Below are positions 29,943 through 37,774 of a stretch of 37,774 nt of DNA, one piece after another. The stretch is taken from NCBI GenBank assembly GCA_018711385.1, contig DVIK01000003.1, positions 1 through 37,774 on the forward strand, given 5' to 3'. How positions within the stretch are numbered: the stretch's first letter is position 1; the number at the start of each line of letters is the position of its first letter. Source of the stretch: Candidatus Coproplasma avistercoris (GTDB lineage Bacteria; Bacillota; Clostridia; Christensenellales; Borkfalkiaceae). The notes under the pieces were generated by a model. It was not told where the DNA came from and did no database searches. It saw only the letters and a list, made by a program, of their open reading frames with translations. The position numbers and the translations under genes were made by a program.

Positions 29943-31118
29943 ATGAAGACCACCATAGCCGTCGTCGGGGCGGCATTCGTAAAAGAGGGAAAGCTGTTTG
30001 CCGCGCGCCGATCCTACGGCAGCCGGTACGTGATACACAAATACGAATTTGTCGGCGGAAAGATCGAAGAGGGCGAAAGCGGCGAACAGGCGATAGTGCG
30101 CGAGTGCCGCGAAGAGCTCGACGCCGACGTGACCGTATGCAGGAAGGTAGGTTTCTCTTCGTACGAATACCCCGATAAAATTGTCGATATAACCGTATAT
30201 CTGTGCGAAATGCCGGGCGGATACACCGTAAAGGAGCACGAAGATTGCCGTTGGATACCCTTTTCCGAGCTTAGTGCCGACGAATGGGCGCCCGCCGACC
30301 GCGGCATACTTGAGGAGCTCAGGGAGCAGTTCGGCGCAAATTACGCGCTTGTGACCGGCGCCACGGGGCATATCGGCAGCGCGTTCTGCAAAGAGCTTGC
30401 TTCCCGCGGGGAAAACCTGTTCATCACGGGCAGGAGCGCCGAAAAACTTGCCGCGCTCGCCTGCGGGATAATGGAAAAATACCCCGCGGTCACGGTCAGG
30501 TACTGCCCCTGCGACCTTGCCGACGAAAAATCGCGCGCCGCGTTCTTTTCCGCAGCGGCCGGCTATACATTTTCAAGGCTGATAAACGTTGCGGGCGCCG
30601 ATATCCAGAAGGCGTTTGGGCGCTACGACGAACAAAAGCTCGTCTTTCAGACGCGCGTGCTCTTCGAGGGTGCCGTTTCGCTTACGCGGTTCTGCCTTAA
30701 ATACCGTGCCGAAAGGCTTTCCGTAATAAATATATCCAGCATGTCGGGGCTTTATCCGATGCCATACTTTGCGGTATACTCTGCGCTGAAAGGCGCGCTC
30801 ACGAATTTTTCCCTCGCGCTAGGCGAAGAGCTCAAAGGCAGCGGCGTCACCGTGACTGCGGTGCTCCCGGGTGCGGTGCGCACGCGGCCCGACGTTATAG
30901 AATACATAAAAAAGCAGGGACTGTGGGGCAGGATCGCGGCAAAATCCCCCGAATTTGTGGCAAAGCGCTCGCTCAAAGCCGCAAGCCGCGGCAGGGCGGT
31001 GTATATCCCCGGGGTCGCAAACAGGCTCCTGCGCGCGTTTACAGCGCCGATACCGCTGAAACTGAAACTGAAATTTATCGCAAAGCGGTGGAGCCGCACG
31101 GAAAAAGACGCATTCTGA
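29943..31118 (+). CDS. Nudix hydrolase - short-chain dehydrogenase fusion
   Basis: 391 residues in one open frame. Residues 1 to about 133 are a MutT-like Nudix domain; the Nudix box GKIEEGESGEQAIVRECREE is complete (G-x5-E-x7-R-E-x2-E-E). MutT-type enzymes hydrolyse oxidised or excess nucleoside triphosphates. Residues from about 137 form a classical SDR: VTGATGHIGSAF (NAD(P) loop), LINVAGADIQ, INISSMSGLY (Ser) and YSALKGAL (Tyr-x3-Lys). The linker is only a few residues (ILEELREQFGANYALVTG), as if a stop and start had been lost between neighbouring genes. thyA follows with its own promoter. The natural substrate pair is unknown. Confidence 0.9.
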   Translation: MKTTIAVVGAAFVKEGKLFAARRSYGSRYVIHKYEFVGGKIEEGESGEQAIVRECREELDADVTVCRKVGFSSYEYPDKIVDITVYLCEMPGGYTVKEHEDCRWIPFSELSADEWAPADRGILEELREQFGANYALVTGATGHIGSAFCKELASRGENLFITGRSAEKLAALACGIMEKYPAVTVRYCPCDLADEKSRAAFFSAAAGYTFSRLINVAGADIQKAFGRYDEQKLVFQTRVLFEGAVSLTRFCLKYRAERLSVINISSMSGLYPMPYFAVYSALKGALTNFSLALGEELKGSGVTVTAVLPGAVRTRPDVIEYIKKQGLWGRIAAKSPEFVAKRSLKAASRGRAVYIPGVANRLLRAFTAPIPLKLKLKFIAKRWSRTEKDAF

Positions 31119-31128
31119 GCGTATGCGG

Positions 31129-31157
31129 TTGACGGCGGCGCCGCTAAATGTTAAAAT
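31129..31157 (+). promoter_or_regulatory. thyA promoter
   Basis: TTGACG, 17 bp, TAAAAT. Leader of about 20 nt with GGAGG. Confidence 0.9.
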
Positions 31158-31184
31158 ATATAAAACGCAACGGAGGAAGATGCT

Positions 31185-32015
31185 TTGAGCCTGGCAGACG
31201 ATATATTTATTTCCAACATGAACGATATTTTAGGCGGCGGAGTGTGGGACACCAACCTTGAAGTGCGACCCAGATGGAGCGACGGCGCCCCCGCGCATAC
31301 CGTAAAAAAATTCGGCATAGTCAACCGCTACGACCTTTCAAAGGAATTTCCCATCCTGACCATAAGGCGCACAGCATTCCGCTCGTGCATAGACGAGATA
31401 CTGTGGATATGGCAGAAGAAGAGCAACAACATCCATGACCTCCATTCCCATATCTGGGACCAGTGGGCGGACGAAAACGGCAGTATAGGCAAAGCGTACG
31501 GCTACCAGCTCGGCGTAAAACACAAGTACCGCGAGGGCGAGTTCGACCAGGTGGACAGGGTGCTCTACGACCTTAAACACAATCCCGCCAGCCGCAGGAT
31601 ACTCACCAACATTTACACTTTTGCCGACCTGCACGAAATGAACCTCTATCCGTGCGCCTATTCCATGACGTTCAACGTCTCGGGCGACACGCTCAACGGC
31701 ATACTCAACCAGCGCTCCAACGACATGCTCACGGCAAACAACTGGAACGTCGTGCAGTACGCGGTCCTGCTCATGATGTTCGCGCAGGTTTCGGGACTGA
31801 AGGCGGGGGAGCTCGTGCATGTGATAGCCGATGCCCATGTCTACGACAGGCACATCCCCATAGTACAGGAGATAATCGGAATGCCCCGTCTGCCCGCTCC
31901 GAAAATAGAGATCGACCCCGACATAAAGGATTTTTATGACTTCACGGTGGACAGTTTCAGGCTCGTCGACTATAAGTGCAACACCAAAAAATACGATATC
32001 CCCGTGGCTGAATAA
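31185..32015 (+). CDS. thyA: Thymidylate synthase
   Basis: 276 residues. It makes dTMP from dUMP with methylene-THF. RPRWSDGAPAHTVK near the N-terminus, catalytic Cys in NLYPCAYSM, QRSNDMLTANNWNVVQY (dUMP/folate site) and the late HVYDRHIPIV are all present. The start is TTG with GGAGGAAG six bases upstream; the nearby ATG is out of frame. folA follows 82 bp later and recycles the dihydrofolate produced. Confidence 0.96.
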   Translation: MSLADDIFISNMNDILGGGVWDTNLEVRPRWSDGAPAHTVKKFGIVNRYDLSKEFPILTIRRTAFRSCIDEILWIWQKKSNNIHDLHSHIWDQWADENGSIGKAYGYQLGVKHKYREGEFDQVDRVLYDLKHNPASRRILTNIYTFADLHEMNLYPCAYSMTFNVSGDTLNGILNQRSNDMLTANNWNVVQYAVLLMMFAQVSGLKAGELVHVIADAHVYDRHIPIVQEIIGMPRLPAPKIEIDPDIKDFYDFTVDSFRLVDYKCNTKKYDIPVAE

Positions 32016-32031
32016 CTGCTTATCGGATATA

Positions 32032-32056
32032 TTTCAAGTACTATGCGTAACATAAC
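32032..32056 (+). repeat. Diverged copy of the repeated element upstream of folA
   Basis: TTTCAAGTACTATGCGTAAC shares AGTACTATG-C/T-GT with the copies at 941 and 17257, with a 1-nt indel. It lies 42 bp before the folA start, where a promoter is expected. Confidence 0.35.
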
Positions 32057-32097
32057 TGCCTGTTTTAGCGGTAAAACCGGCAAAGAGAGGAGATAAT

Positions 32098-32598
32098 ATG
32101 AAGGCTATACTGCATGCGGATAAAAACTGGGGCATAGGCAAGGCCAACGGGCTGATGTTCTCCATTCCGGAGGACATGAAGTTTTTCAGGCAGACCACCA
32201 CGGGCAACGTCGTGGTCATGGGCTCGAACACCCTTAAATCCTTTCCCGGCGGAAGGCCGCTCAAAGACCGCGTAAACATAGTGCTGTGGCCGGGCGGCGA
32301 AGAGAGGCAGGACTGCAAGGTGGTCGGATCGCTCGGCGAGCTGTTTTCAGAAATAAAGAAGTACGACACCGACAGGGTATTCGTTATAGGCGGCGCGATG
32401 ATGTACAGAACGCTGCTGCCCTACTGCGACGAGGTGCTCGTCACCAAGGTGGAGGCCGAGGGCGACGCGGACGCGTTCTTTGAAAACCTGGATGAAAATC
32501 CGGACTTCGAACTTATCCGTGTATCCGACCCCGTCCGGACGAACGGATATACGATAAGGTTCACCGCATATAAAAACAACGATCTCAGACCAATGTAA
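32098..32598 (+). CDS. folA: Dihydrofolate reductase
   Basis: 166 residues. It is NADPH-dependent and regenerates THF after ThyA. Motifs: NWGIGKANGLMFSIPEDMKFF (substrate and loop region, acidic residue in PED), VVVMGSNTLKSFPGGRPLKDR and VFVIGGAMMYRTLLP (cofactor). GAGAGGAG precedes the ATG. A strong terminator closes the thyA-folA unit. Confidence 0.95.
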   Translation: MKAILHADKNWGIGKANGLMFSIPEDMKFFRQTTTGNVVVMGSNTLKSFPGGRPLKDRVNIVLWPGGEERQDCKVVGSLGELFSEIKKYDTDRVFVIGGAMMYRTLLPYCDEVLVTKVEAEGDADAFFENLDENPDFELIRVSDPVRTNGYTIRFTAYKNNDLRPM

Positions 32599-32603
32599 TT
32601 TAC

Positions 32604-32633
32604 GGGGGCGCCGCAAAAGCGGCGCCCCCTTTT
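32604..32633 (+). terminator. folA terminator
   Basis: GGGGGCGCCGC-AAAA-GCGGCGCCCCC, an 11-bp stem, then TTTT. Confidence 0.92.
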
Positions 32634-32696
32634 CACACTTGCGCGGCGGCGGTGCGTAAAATGGCAGTAAGTACCTTTTTTACGGGAGAAAAAATC

Positions 32697-33464
32697 GTGC
32701 AATGGTTTTACGGACTTGAAAGCTGGCTGCAGGTGCTGATAGCCACTGCGTTCACGTGGGCGATGACCGCAGCGGGCGCGGCGCTGGTGTTCATATATAA
32801 GCGCGTCGGGCGGGGGACGTATTGCTTTATGATGAGCAGCGCGGCGGGCATAATGCTCGCCTCCACATTCTTTTCGCTGCTGCTTCCCGCGCTCGAATAC
32901 GGGCAGAGCTATTCATATCTCATACTTACGGCGGGCTTTGCCTGCGGCGGACTGCTGATAATCCTTACCGACATAGTCATCGGCAGGCTTAACGCCTTTG
33001 CCGAGGCGAAGAAGCGCAGGTGCGCCGTGATGGTGATGGCGGTAACCGCGCACAATGTGCCCGAGGGCCTTGCCATAGGCGTGGCGTTCGGAGCCATCGG
33101 CGCGGGCGGCGCGGCAGGTGTGGCGGCGGTTATGCTCGCCGTGGGTATAGGCATACAGAACTTTCCCGAGGGCATGTGCGTGGCGTTTCCGCTGCGCGCG
33201 AACGGCATGTCGCGGCTGAAAAGTTTTACCATCGGTCAACTCTCCGGGCTCGTGGAGGTAGCGGCGGGAGTGCTCGGCGCGCTTGCCGTATCGTTCATAA
33301 ACAACATCCTGCCGTTCGCGCTCTCCTTTTCGGCGGGCGCCATGCTGGCGGTAGTGTGTTCCGAGCTCATTCCCGAAAGCTTCGAAAGCGGCAAGGTGAG
33401 GGCGACGCTGGGCGTGATCTTCGGCTTTGTGCTTATGATGGCGCTGGATATAGCCTTCGGATGA
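32697..33464 (+). CDS. ZIP-family metal transporter
   Basis: 255 residues from GTG 32697, chosen because CGGGAG lies eight bases upstream. The in-frame ATG (32661) and GTG (32652) overlap or precede a TAAAAT -10 box at 32657-32662. About eight TM helices. The metal-binding helices are diagnostic: TAHNVPEGLAIGVAFG (TM4) and GIQNFPEGMCVAFPL (TM5), with a histidine-poor loop. ZIP proteins import zinc or related divalent cations. It is separated from folA by a terminator. Confidence 0.92.
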   Translation: MQWFYGLESWLQVLIATAFTWAMTAAGAALVFIYKRVGRGTYCFMMSSAAGIMLASTFFSLLLPALEYGQSYSYLILTAGFACGGLLIILTDIVIGRLNAFAEAKKRRCAVMVMAVTAHNVPEGLAIGVAFGAIGAGGAAGVAAVMLAVGIGIQNFPEGMCVAFPLRANGMSRLKSFTIGQLSGLVEVAAGVLGALAVSFINNILPFALSFSAGAMLAVVCSELIPESFESGKVRATLGVIFGFVLMMALDIAFG

Positions 33465-33492
33465 ATATTTTGCCGCAGATGTAGTCAAAATA
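33463..33492 (+). promoter_or_regulatory. Sigma-G-like promoter of the SDR-spoVA operon
   Basis: GAATA (33463-33467), exactly 18 bp, CAAAATA (33486-33492). The forespore sigma-G consensus is GMATR-18-CATNMTA, so only one position deviates. No good sigma-A -35 is present. Transcription would start at or next to ATG 33498. Confidence 0.65.
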
Positions 33493-33497
33493 TCGGT

Positions 33498-34313
33498 ATG
33501 AATACCTCCGATGTATCAAAGACGGAGCCGCGCGTGCGCACCGCGGTCGTGGTGGGCGGCAGCTCGGGAATAGGTTGCGAAACTGTCTTCCGGCTGGTGG
33601 GTGCCGGCTGGAATGTATACAACATTTCTCGCACGCCGTGCGTCAACCTTAAAGTTACCAACGTGCTCGCTGACGTAAGCGAGGACTTTGCGTTCGACGC
33701 CATAAGGCAGGTCGGGGCAAAGGAAGGCCTTGACCTGCTGCTTTACAGCGCCGGCTGTTCCATGGCGGCGCCAATTGAATACGCTGCGGAGAGCGATTAC
33801 AGGTATCTGTTCGAAGTCAACTACTTTGGCGCGCTGCGCGCCGTACAGGCAGCGGTGCCCACTATGCGCCGCGGCGGGCGCATAGTGCTCGTCGGTTCGC
33901 TCGGCGGCGACATACCCATCATGTTCGACAGCTTTTACTCGGCTTCGAAGGCTGCGCTCGAGATGCTCGCCCGCGGCGCCAGTCACGAGCTTCGCCCCTA
34001 CGGTATAAATGTGACCGCTGTGCTGCCGGGCGGCACCGCCACGGGATTTACGTTCAAGCGCAAGATCTACGGCGACGAGCGCAGCGGTGCCTATGCAAAA
34101 CGGCTCGACAGGGCGGTGGAACGGCTTGCCCGCATGGAGCAGGGCGGCATGAGTGCTTCGGCCGTGGCCGACGACATGCTGCGCGTGATAAACGCGGACA
34201 GGCCCCCGCTCATCAAGACGTGCGGGGCGGTGAACGGCTTTTACAGGGCGCTCAGCCGCGTTCTGCCCGAAAAACTTACGCTGCGTATGGCGGCAAGGAG
34301 GTACGGACAATGA
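33498..34313 (+). CDS. Short-chain dehydrogenase/reductase in the spoVA operon
   Basis: 271 residues. Classical SDR: VVVGGSSGIGCETVF (TGxxxGIG equivalent), LLYSAGCSM (NAG equivalent), VLVGSLGGDIP (catalytic Ser) and YSASKAALEM (Tyr-x3-Lys). It resembles SDRs acting on lipids or sphinganine-like ketones, but the substrate is not readable. The start appears leaderless behind a sigma-G-like promoter. The stop overlaps the next small ORF by ATGA, linking it to spoVAC. A forespore-specific redox role is inferred. Confidence 0.88.
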   Translation: MNTSDVSKTEPRVRTAVVVGGSSGIGCETVFRLVGAGWNVYNISRTPCVNLKVTNVLADVSEDFAFDAIRQVGAKEGLDLLLYSAGCSMAAPIEYAAESDYRYLFEVNYFGALRAVQAAVPTMRRGGRIVLVGSLGGDIPIMFDSFYSASKAALEMLARGASHELRPYGINVTAVLPGGTATGFTFKRKIYGDERSGAYAKRLDRAVERLARMEQGGMSASAVADDMLRVINADRPPLIKTCGAVNGFYRALSRVLPEKLTLRMAARRYGQ

Positions 34314-34417
34314 GAGAGGAAACCGATCTTTCGCGCAGGGACGAGCGCGAGACCTGCTTTAAGGGAGCGGGCAACAGGGACGTGAAGTATGACAGGCAAA
34401 AACGCTCAGAATTATAA
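34310..34417 (+). CDS. Possible 35-residue ORF between SDR and spoVAC
   Basis: The ATG overlaps the SDR stop (ATGA) and the ORF ends 29 bases inside spoVAC in another frame, so it could couple translation of the two. The product is highly charged (MREETDLSRRDERETCFKG...), with no family match. It may be merely a spacer that keeps ribosomes moving. Confidence 0.35.
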   Translation: MREETDLSRRDERETCFKGAGNRDVKYDRQKRSEL

Positions 34418-34838
34418 CAGGAATTATCTGAAATATGTGGCGGGGCTGGACCCTCCCACCAAGCATTTCAAAAATTGTCTTGCAGCGTTCGGCGTGGGCG
34501 GACTCATCTGCTCAATAGGCCAGTTTTTCAGGTACATGCTCGAATACGCGGGGCTTTCGGGGGACGAGCTTGCGGCCGCCGTCTCCGTCATTCTGATATT
34601 TTTAGGCTGCCTTTTAACGGGACTGGGGGTATACGACAGGATAGGCCGCCATGCGGGCGCCGGGTCGATAGTGCCCATAACCGGCTTTGCCAACTCGGTG
34701 ACGTCGCCCGCGATAGAGTTCAGGACGGAGGGATATATATACGGCACGGCGGCAAAGATGTTCACCGTTGCGGGCGCGATAATAGTTTACGGCGTATTTT
34801 CGGGCGTGCTGGTCGGCATAATATACTGTCTGCTGTGA
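34389..34838 (+). CDS. spoVAC: Stage V sporulation protein AC
   Basis: 149 residues with four TM helices. SpoVAC is a membrane component of the channel that moves Ca-dipicolinic acid into the forespore and out on germination. LDPPTKHFKNCLAAFGVGG, RIGRHAGAGSIVPITGFAN and the SPAIEFRTEGYIYGTAAKMF stretch are characteristic. AGGGACGTGAAG precedes the ATG. It is followed by spoVAD nine bp later. Confidence 0.95.
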   Translation: MTGKNAQNYNRNYLKYVAGLDPPTKHFKNCLAAFGVGGLICSIGQFFRYMLEYAGLSGDELAAAVSVILIFLGCLLTGLGVYDRIGRHAGAGSIVPITGFANSVTSPAIEFRTEGYIYGTAAKMFTVAGAIIVYGVFSGVLVGIIYCLL

Positions 34839-34847
34839 TTTTTTTGT

Positions 34848-35852
34848 ATGAAGAGGGGTAACACTATATTTTTCGGCAACGCGCCGCGCGTGCGCTCCTA
34901 TGCCGCTATCTGCGGCTCGAAGGAGCGGGAGGGCGTGGCCGGCAGATATGCCGACATCGCTCTCTCCGACGACATGTACGGCGAGAGCACCTACGAAAAG
35001 GCGGAGTGCAAGATGCTCTCCAATGCCGTGAGCCTTGCGGTGGAGAAGGGCAGGCTTACAGACGGCGACGTGGACGCGCTGCTCTCGGGAGACCTGCTCA
35101 ATCAGATAATTTCCGCCAGCTTTGCCGCGCGCGACTTTCAGTTCCCTTACCTGGGGCTCTACAGTGCCTGCTCGACGATGAGCGAGGGCATGCTGCTTGC
35201 GGCGGCGCTGGTGGACGGCGGCTATGCGCGCAACTGCGTGGCGGCTACGGGCAGCCACTTTGCGTCCGCCGAGCGGCAGTACCGCTATCCGCTGGAGCTC
35301 GGTTGTACCCGTCCGCCGCAGTCGCAGTGGACTGTTACGGGCGCCGGGGCGTGCGTGATCTCGGCGGATTGCGGCCGCATAAAACTACTGAACGCCACGC
35401 TCGGCAGGGTGCGCGACTGGGGAGTGACCGACGTCAACAACATGGGCGCGGCCATGGCTCCCGCCGCGGCCGACACCGTCATGCGCCATTTCAGGGACAC
35501 GGACACTCTGCCCGAGGATTACGATGCGATAATAACAGGCGATCTCGGCGCTCTCGGCAGCCGCATCTTTAAGGATCTGCTGTGGGAAAAGGGTTTCGAC
35601 GTCGCCAATCATGTCGACTGCGGCGAGATGATCTACAAGGTGGTGGAGGACGAATTTCAGGGCGGCAGCGGTGCGGGCTGTTCGGCGGTGATAATGAATT
35701 CCTATGTATTTGCCAAGATGGAGGCGGGACTGTATAACAGAGTACTTTTTGCGGCGACGGGCGCGCTGCTGTCCACCGTGTCGTCCGGGCAGGGCGAGAG
35801 CATTCCCTGCATAAGTCACGCCGTTGAGCTGGAGGCGGGTCATGAGGGCTGA
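34848..35852 (+). CDS. spoVAD: Stage V sporulation protein AD
   Basis: 334 residues, a thiolase-fold soluble protein that binds dipicolinic acid. Typical features are YLGLYSACSTMSEG, CVAATGSHFASAERQYRYPLE, TRPPQSQWTVTGAG and YDAIITGDLGALG. Its last 11 bases overlap spoVAE. No strong ribosome site is seen before ATG 34848, so translation may depend on coupling from spoVAC. Confidence 0.96.
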   Translation: MKRGNTIFFGNAPRVRSYAAICGSKEREGVAGRYADIALSDDMYGESTYEKAECKMLSNAVSLAVEKGRLTDGDVDALLSGDLLNQIISASFAARDFQFPYLGLYSACSTMSEGMLLAAALVDGGYARNCVAATGSHFASAERQYRYPLELGCTRPPQSQWTVTGAGACVISADCGRIKLLNATLGRVRDWGVTDVNNMGAAMAPAAADTVMRHFRDTDTLPEDYDAIITGDLGALGSRIFKDLLWEKGFDVANHVDCGEMIYKVVEDEFQGGSGAGCSAVIMNSYVFAKMEAGLYNRVLFAATGALLSTVSSGQGESIPCISHAVELEAGHEG

Positions 35853-36225
35853 AATAATTTCCATACTGCTTATGTACGTCAAGGCGTTCGCCGTCGGCGG
35901 CGCCATATGCACGGTTGCGCAGATAATAATAAACATCACTTCGCTCACTTCGGGCAAGATACTCGTCTACTTCATGCTGGCGGGCGTCGTTCTCACCGCG
36001 CTGGGGCTGTATCAGCCGCTCGTGGAATTTGCGGGCGCGGGCGCCACGGTGCCTATATGCGGTTTCGGTTACCTGCTTGCAAACGGCGCGATAAAGGGAG
36101 CGGAAAAGGGCTTCTTCTATGCGGTCACCGGCCCGCTCACCGCGGCAAGCGCGGGCGTGACGGCGGCGGTGGTGTTCTCCTTTATAATGTCGCTGCTGTT
36201 CCACTCCAAACCAAAGAGGAACTGA
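35842..36225 (+). CDS. spoVAE: Stage V sporulation protein AE
   Basis: 127 residues from ATG 35842, which has GGAGG six bases upstream; the TTG start in the track is less likely. Four TM helices. FAVGGAICTVAQIIIN, VEFAGAGATVPICGFGYLLANG and the KGAEKGFFYAVTGPL segment match SpoVAE. It completes the minimal C-D-E channel; other spoVA genes are absent here. Confidence 0.95.
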   Translation: MRAEIISILLMYVKAFAVGGAICTVAQIIINITSLTSGKILVYFMLAGVVLTALGLYQPLVEFAGAGATVPICGFGYLLANGAIKGAEKGFFYAVTGPLTAASAGVTAAVVFSFIMSLLFHSKPKRN

Positions 36226-36255
36226 GCGTGACTGCCTATCTTTTCTGATTTCCTG

Positions 36256-36285
36256 CCGCCGCGCTTATGCGCGGCGGTTCTTTCC
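36256..36285 (+). terminator. spoVA operon terminator
   Basis: CCGCCGCGC-TTAT-GCGCGGCGG followed by TTCTTTCC. Confidence 0.8.
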
Positions 36286-36295
36286 GTTCTTTCTG

Positions 36296-36324
36296 TTGAT
36301 AATTTGCCGTCGCGGTGGTATAAT
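36296..36324 (+). promoter_or_regulatory. Promoter of CoA-disulfide reductase gene
   Basis: TTGATA (36296-36301), 17 bp, TATAAT (36319-36324), with GTGG before the -10. Confidence 0.88.
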
Positions 36325-36364
36325 ATCACGGCAGACTATATCTGATGAAAAGAGGAGTAAGTGT

Positions 36365-37774
36365 ATGAAGGTTGTGATAATCGGAGGCGTTGCCGGCGGG
36401 GCGACGGCCGCCGCTCGCCTGCGCAGGCTGGACGAAAACGCGGAAATTATTATATTTGAACGCAGCGGGTATATTTCATATGCCAACTGCGGGCTGCCGT
36501 ACTATATCGGCGGGGAAATCAAGCGCCGCTCGTCGCTCACGCTGCAGACGCCCGAAAGTTTCGGACGGCGTTTCAATATCGACGTCCGGGTGAACAGCGA
36601 AGTCGTCGGGATTGACCGCGCCGCAAAGCGGGTGACCGTGCTTGCGGGCGGTGAGCGGTATACCGAGAGCTACGACAAGCTGATATACTGCCCCGGCGCA
36701 AGACCCGTCGTGCCTGAGGGCGGCAGGGGAGAGGGATGTTTTACCCTGCGCACCGTCGAGGACGCGTTTGCCATAGACGACTACATAAAGTCGCGCAGGC
36801 CTGCAACGGCGATAGTCGCTGGCGGCGGATTCATAGGATTGGAGGCGGCGGAAAATCTCGCCGCGCGCGGCATAAAGGTAACGCTTGTTCAGGGCGGCAG
36901 ACAGGTGCTGCCGCAGGTCGATTACGACATGGCGTGTTTTCTTCATGCCGAACTGAGGAAAAACGGCGTGGAACTCAGGCTCTCGTCGCGCGTGACTTCG
37001 ATAGAGGGCGGAAAAAAGGTCACGGTGCACACCGCGGGCGGGGACTTCTCCGCAGACATGTGCATAGTCGCTTTGGGCGTGCTGCCCGATACCCGACTTG
37101 CGGAGGAGGCGGGACTCAGACTCGGAATAAAGGGCGCCGTCGTCACCGACTGCCATATGCGCACTTCCGATCCCGACATATACGCCGCGGGCGACGCCGT
37201 GCAGATAGTAAACGCCCTCACGGGGAAGGATGCGCTGTTCGCGCTTGCGGGCCCCGCCAATAAACAGGGCAGGATAGCCGCCGACAATATCTGCGGCATC
37301 GCAAGCCGTTATGCGGGCGGCATGGGCTCCTCGGTGATAAAGGTGTTCGGACTGACCTGCGCGTTTACCGGTCTGAACTTCGCGGCTGCGGAGCGTACAG
37401 GCATGGACTGCGAAAGCGTGACGTTGTTTTCGGCAAATCATGCCACATATTATCCCGGTGCGCGCAACATGACGCTTAGGGTGCTGTTCGAAAGGGGGAG
37501 CGGCGCCATAAAGGGCGCGCAGGCTGTGGGCTTCGACGGCGTGGATAAGCGCATAGACGTGCTTGCTGCGGCGATAAAGGCGGGCATGACGGCGTACGAC
37601 CTGCAGGAACTCGACCTCGCCTACGCGCCGCCTTATTCCTCGGCAAAGGATCCCGTGAACATGGCGGGGTACGTTATCGAGGACGTGCTCGGCGGCGTAA
37701 AGCAGTATCACTGGCAGCAGATCCCGCAGATCGCGGGCGAGCGGTCGGCATTCATGCTCGACGTGCGCACGCCC
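36365..37774 (+). CDS. CoA-disulfide reductase / NAD(P)H polysulfide reductase with rhodanese domain (partial)
   Basis: 470 codons are visible and the frame is open at the window end, so it is absent from the track. An N-terminal FAD loop VVIIGGVAGGATAAARLRR is followed by the redox Cys in SYANCGLPYYIGG (Cys43 of the single-cysteine CoADR type). Then come the NAD(P) loop AIVAGGGFIGLEAAENL, FAD-binding YAAGDAV and a dimerisation domain. The C-terminus begins a rhodanese domain (AFMLDVRTP), as in CoADR-RHD proteins of anaerobes that handle CoA persulfide and polysulfide. AGAGGAG precedes the ATG. Confidence 0.93.
   Translation, partial: MKVVIIGGVAGGATAAARLRRLDENAEIIIFERSGYISYANCGLPYYIGGEIKRRSSLTLQTPESFGRRFNIDVRVNSEVVGIDRAAKRVTVLAGGERYTESYDKLIYCPGARPVVPEGGRGEGCFTLRTVEDAFAIDDYIKSRRPATAIVAGGGFIGLEAAENLAARGIKVTLVQGGRQVLPQVDYDMACFLHAELRKNGVELRLSSRVTSIEGGKKVTVHTAGGDFSADMCIVALGVLPDTRLAEEAGLRLGIKGAVVTDCHMRTSDPDIYAAGDAVQIVNALTGKDALFALAGPANKQGRIAADNICGIASRYAGGMGSSVIKVFGLTCAFTGLNFAAAERTGMDCESVTLFSANHATYYPGARNMTLRVLFERGSGAIKGAQAVGFDGVDKRIDVLAAAIKAGMTAYDLQELDLAYAPPYSSAKDPVNMAGYVIEDVLGGVKQYHWQQIPQIAGERSAFMLDVRTP

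Noticed and set aside
32652-32696. Upstream starts (GTG 32652, ATG 32661) for the ZIP transporter
   Set aside because: They precede or overlap the TAAAAT -10 box and lack a ribosome site; GTG 32697 has CGGGAG at proper spacing.
36476-37711. 411-residue minus-strand ORF
   Set aside because: It is antisense to the CoA-disulfide reductase, which has clear motifs, a promoter and a ribosome site; the minus-strand product is low-complexity, rich in His/Arg, and has no motif.
1-37774. CRISPR array
   Set aside because: No regularly spaced direct repeats with unique spacers were seen anywhere in the window.

Overview
The window looks like a chromosomal segment from an endospore-forming, moderately GC-rich Firmicute of the Clostridia type, probably an uncultured gut-like lineage. 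The evidence is a Spo0A-family regulator, a spoVAC-spoVAD-spoVAE cluster behind a sigma-G-like promoter, reverse-domain-order rubrerythrin, a MurG of the SRGDQ subtype, and strong Shine-Dalgarno sites mixed with leaderless promoters. Taxonomy is inferred from gene families only. Layout: (1) 29-1752: a Spo0A-like response regulator whose receiver has lost the phospho-acceptor Asp, then a metallophosphoesterase gene with no leader. (2) 1784-8520: a complete UMP-branch operon, pyrB-pyrC-pyrF-pyrK-[two paralogous membrane proteins]-pyrD-pyrE, behind a promoter and a ~230 nt structured, attenuator-like leader. The two unknown membrane genes overlap their neighbours and look translationally coupled to pyrK and pyrD. 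(3) 8559-10544: an EamA transporter broken by two 1-bp deletions, a polysaccharide deacetylase, a YjzC-like small protein and a SLOG-fold protein. (4) about 10,600-15,672: an AT-richer accessory island with two XRE regulators, an FtsH-like AAA+ ATPase whose M41 peptidase motif is destroyed, a divergent WYL-type regulator, and an intact IS3-family transposase. The island ends at the 3' side of a tRNA-Thr(CGT) gene. (5) 15,939-19,922: envelope genes (SHOCT-like membrane protein, SPOR-like lipoprotein, MurG, small membrane protein, PAP2 phosphatase, lipoprotein). (6) 20,013-28,424: housekeeping genes (fba, M29 aminopeptidase, gapA, ychF, argS, HAD phosphatase, reverse rubrerythrin). (7) 28,663-33,464: a lipoprotein, a strikingly Cys-rich small protein, a Nudix-SDR fusion, thyA, folA and a ZIP metal transporter. 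(8) 33,498-36,225: an SDR gene, a 35-codon ORF and spoVAC/D/E, apparently one forespore operon. (9) 36,365-end: a CoA-disulfide-reductase/rhodanese protein cut by the window edge. Strong palindromic terminators separate most units, and many sigma-A promoters have textbook 17-bp spacers. The most promising unexplained items are the dead-protease AAA+/WYL pair with shared direct-repeat operators, the degenerate Spo0A, the membrane-protein pair inside the pyr operon, the Nudix-SDR fusion, the sigma-G-driven SDR ahead of spoVA, the 22-Cys peptide, and the recurrent leaderless promoters.
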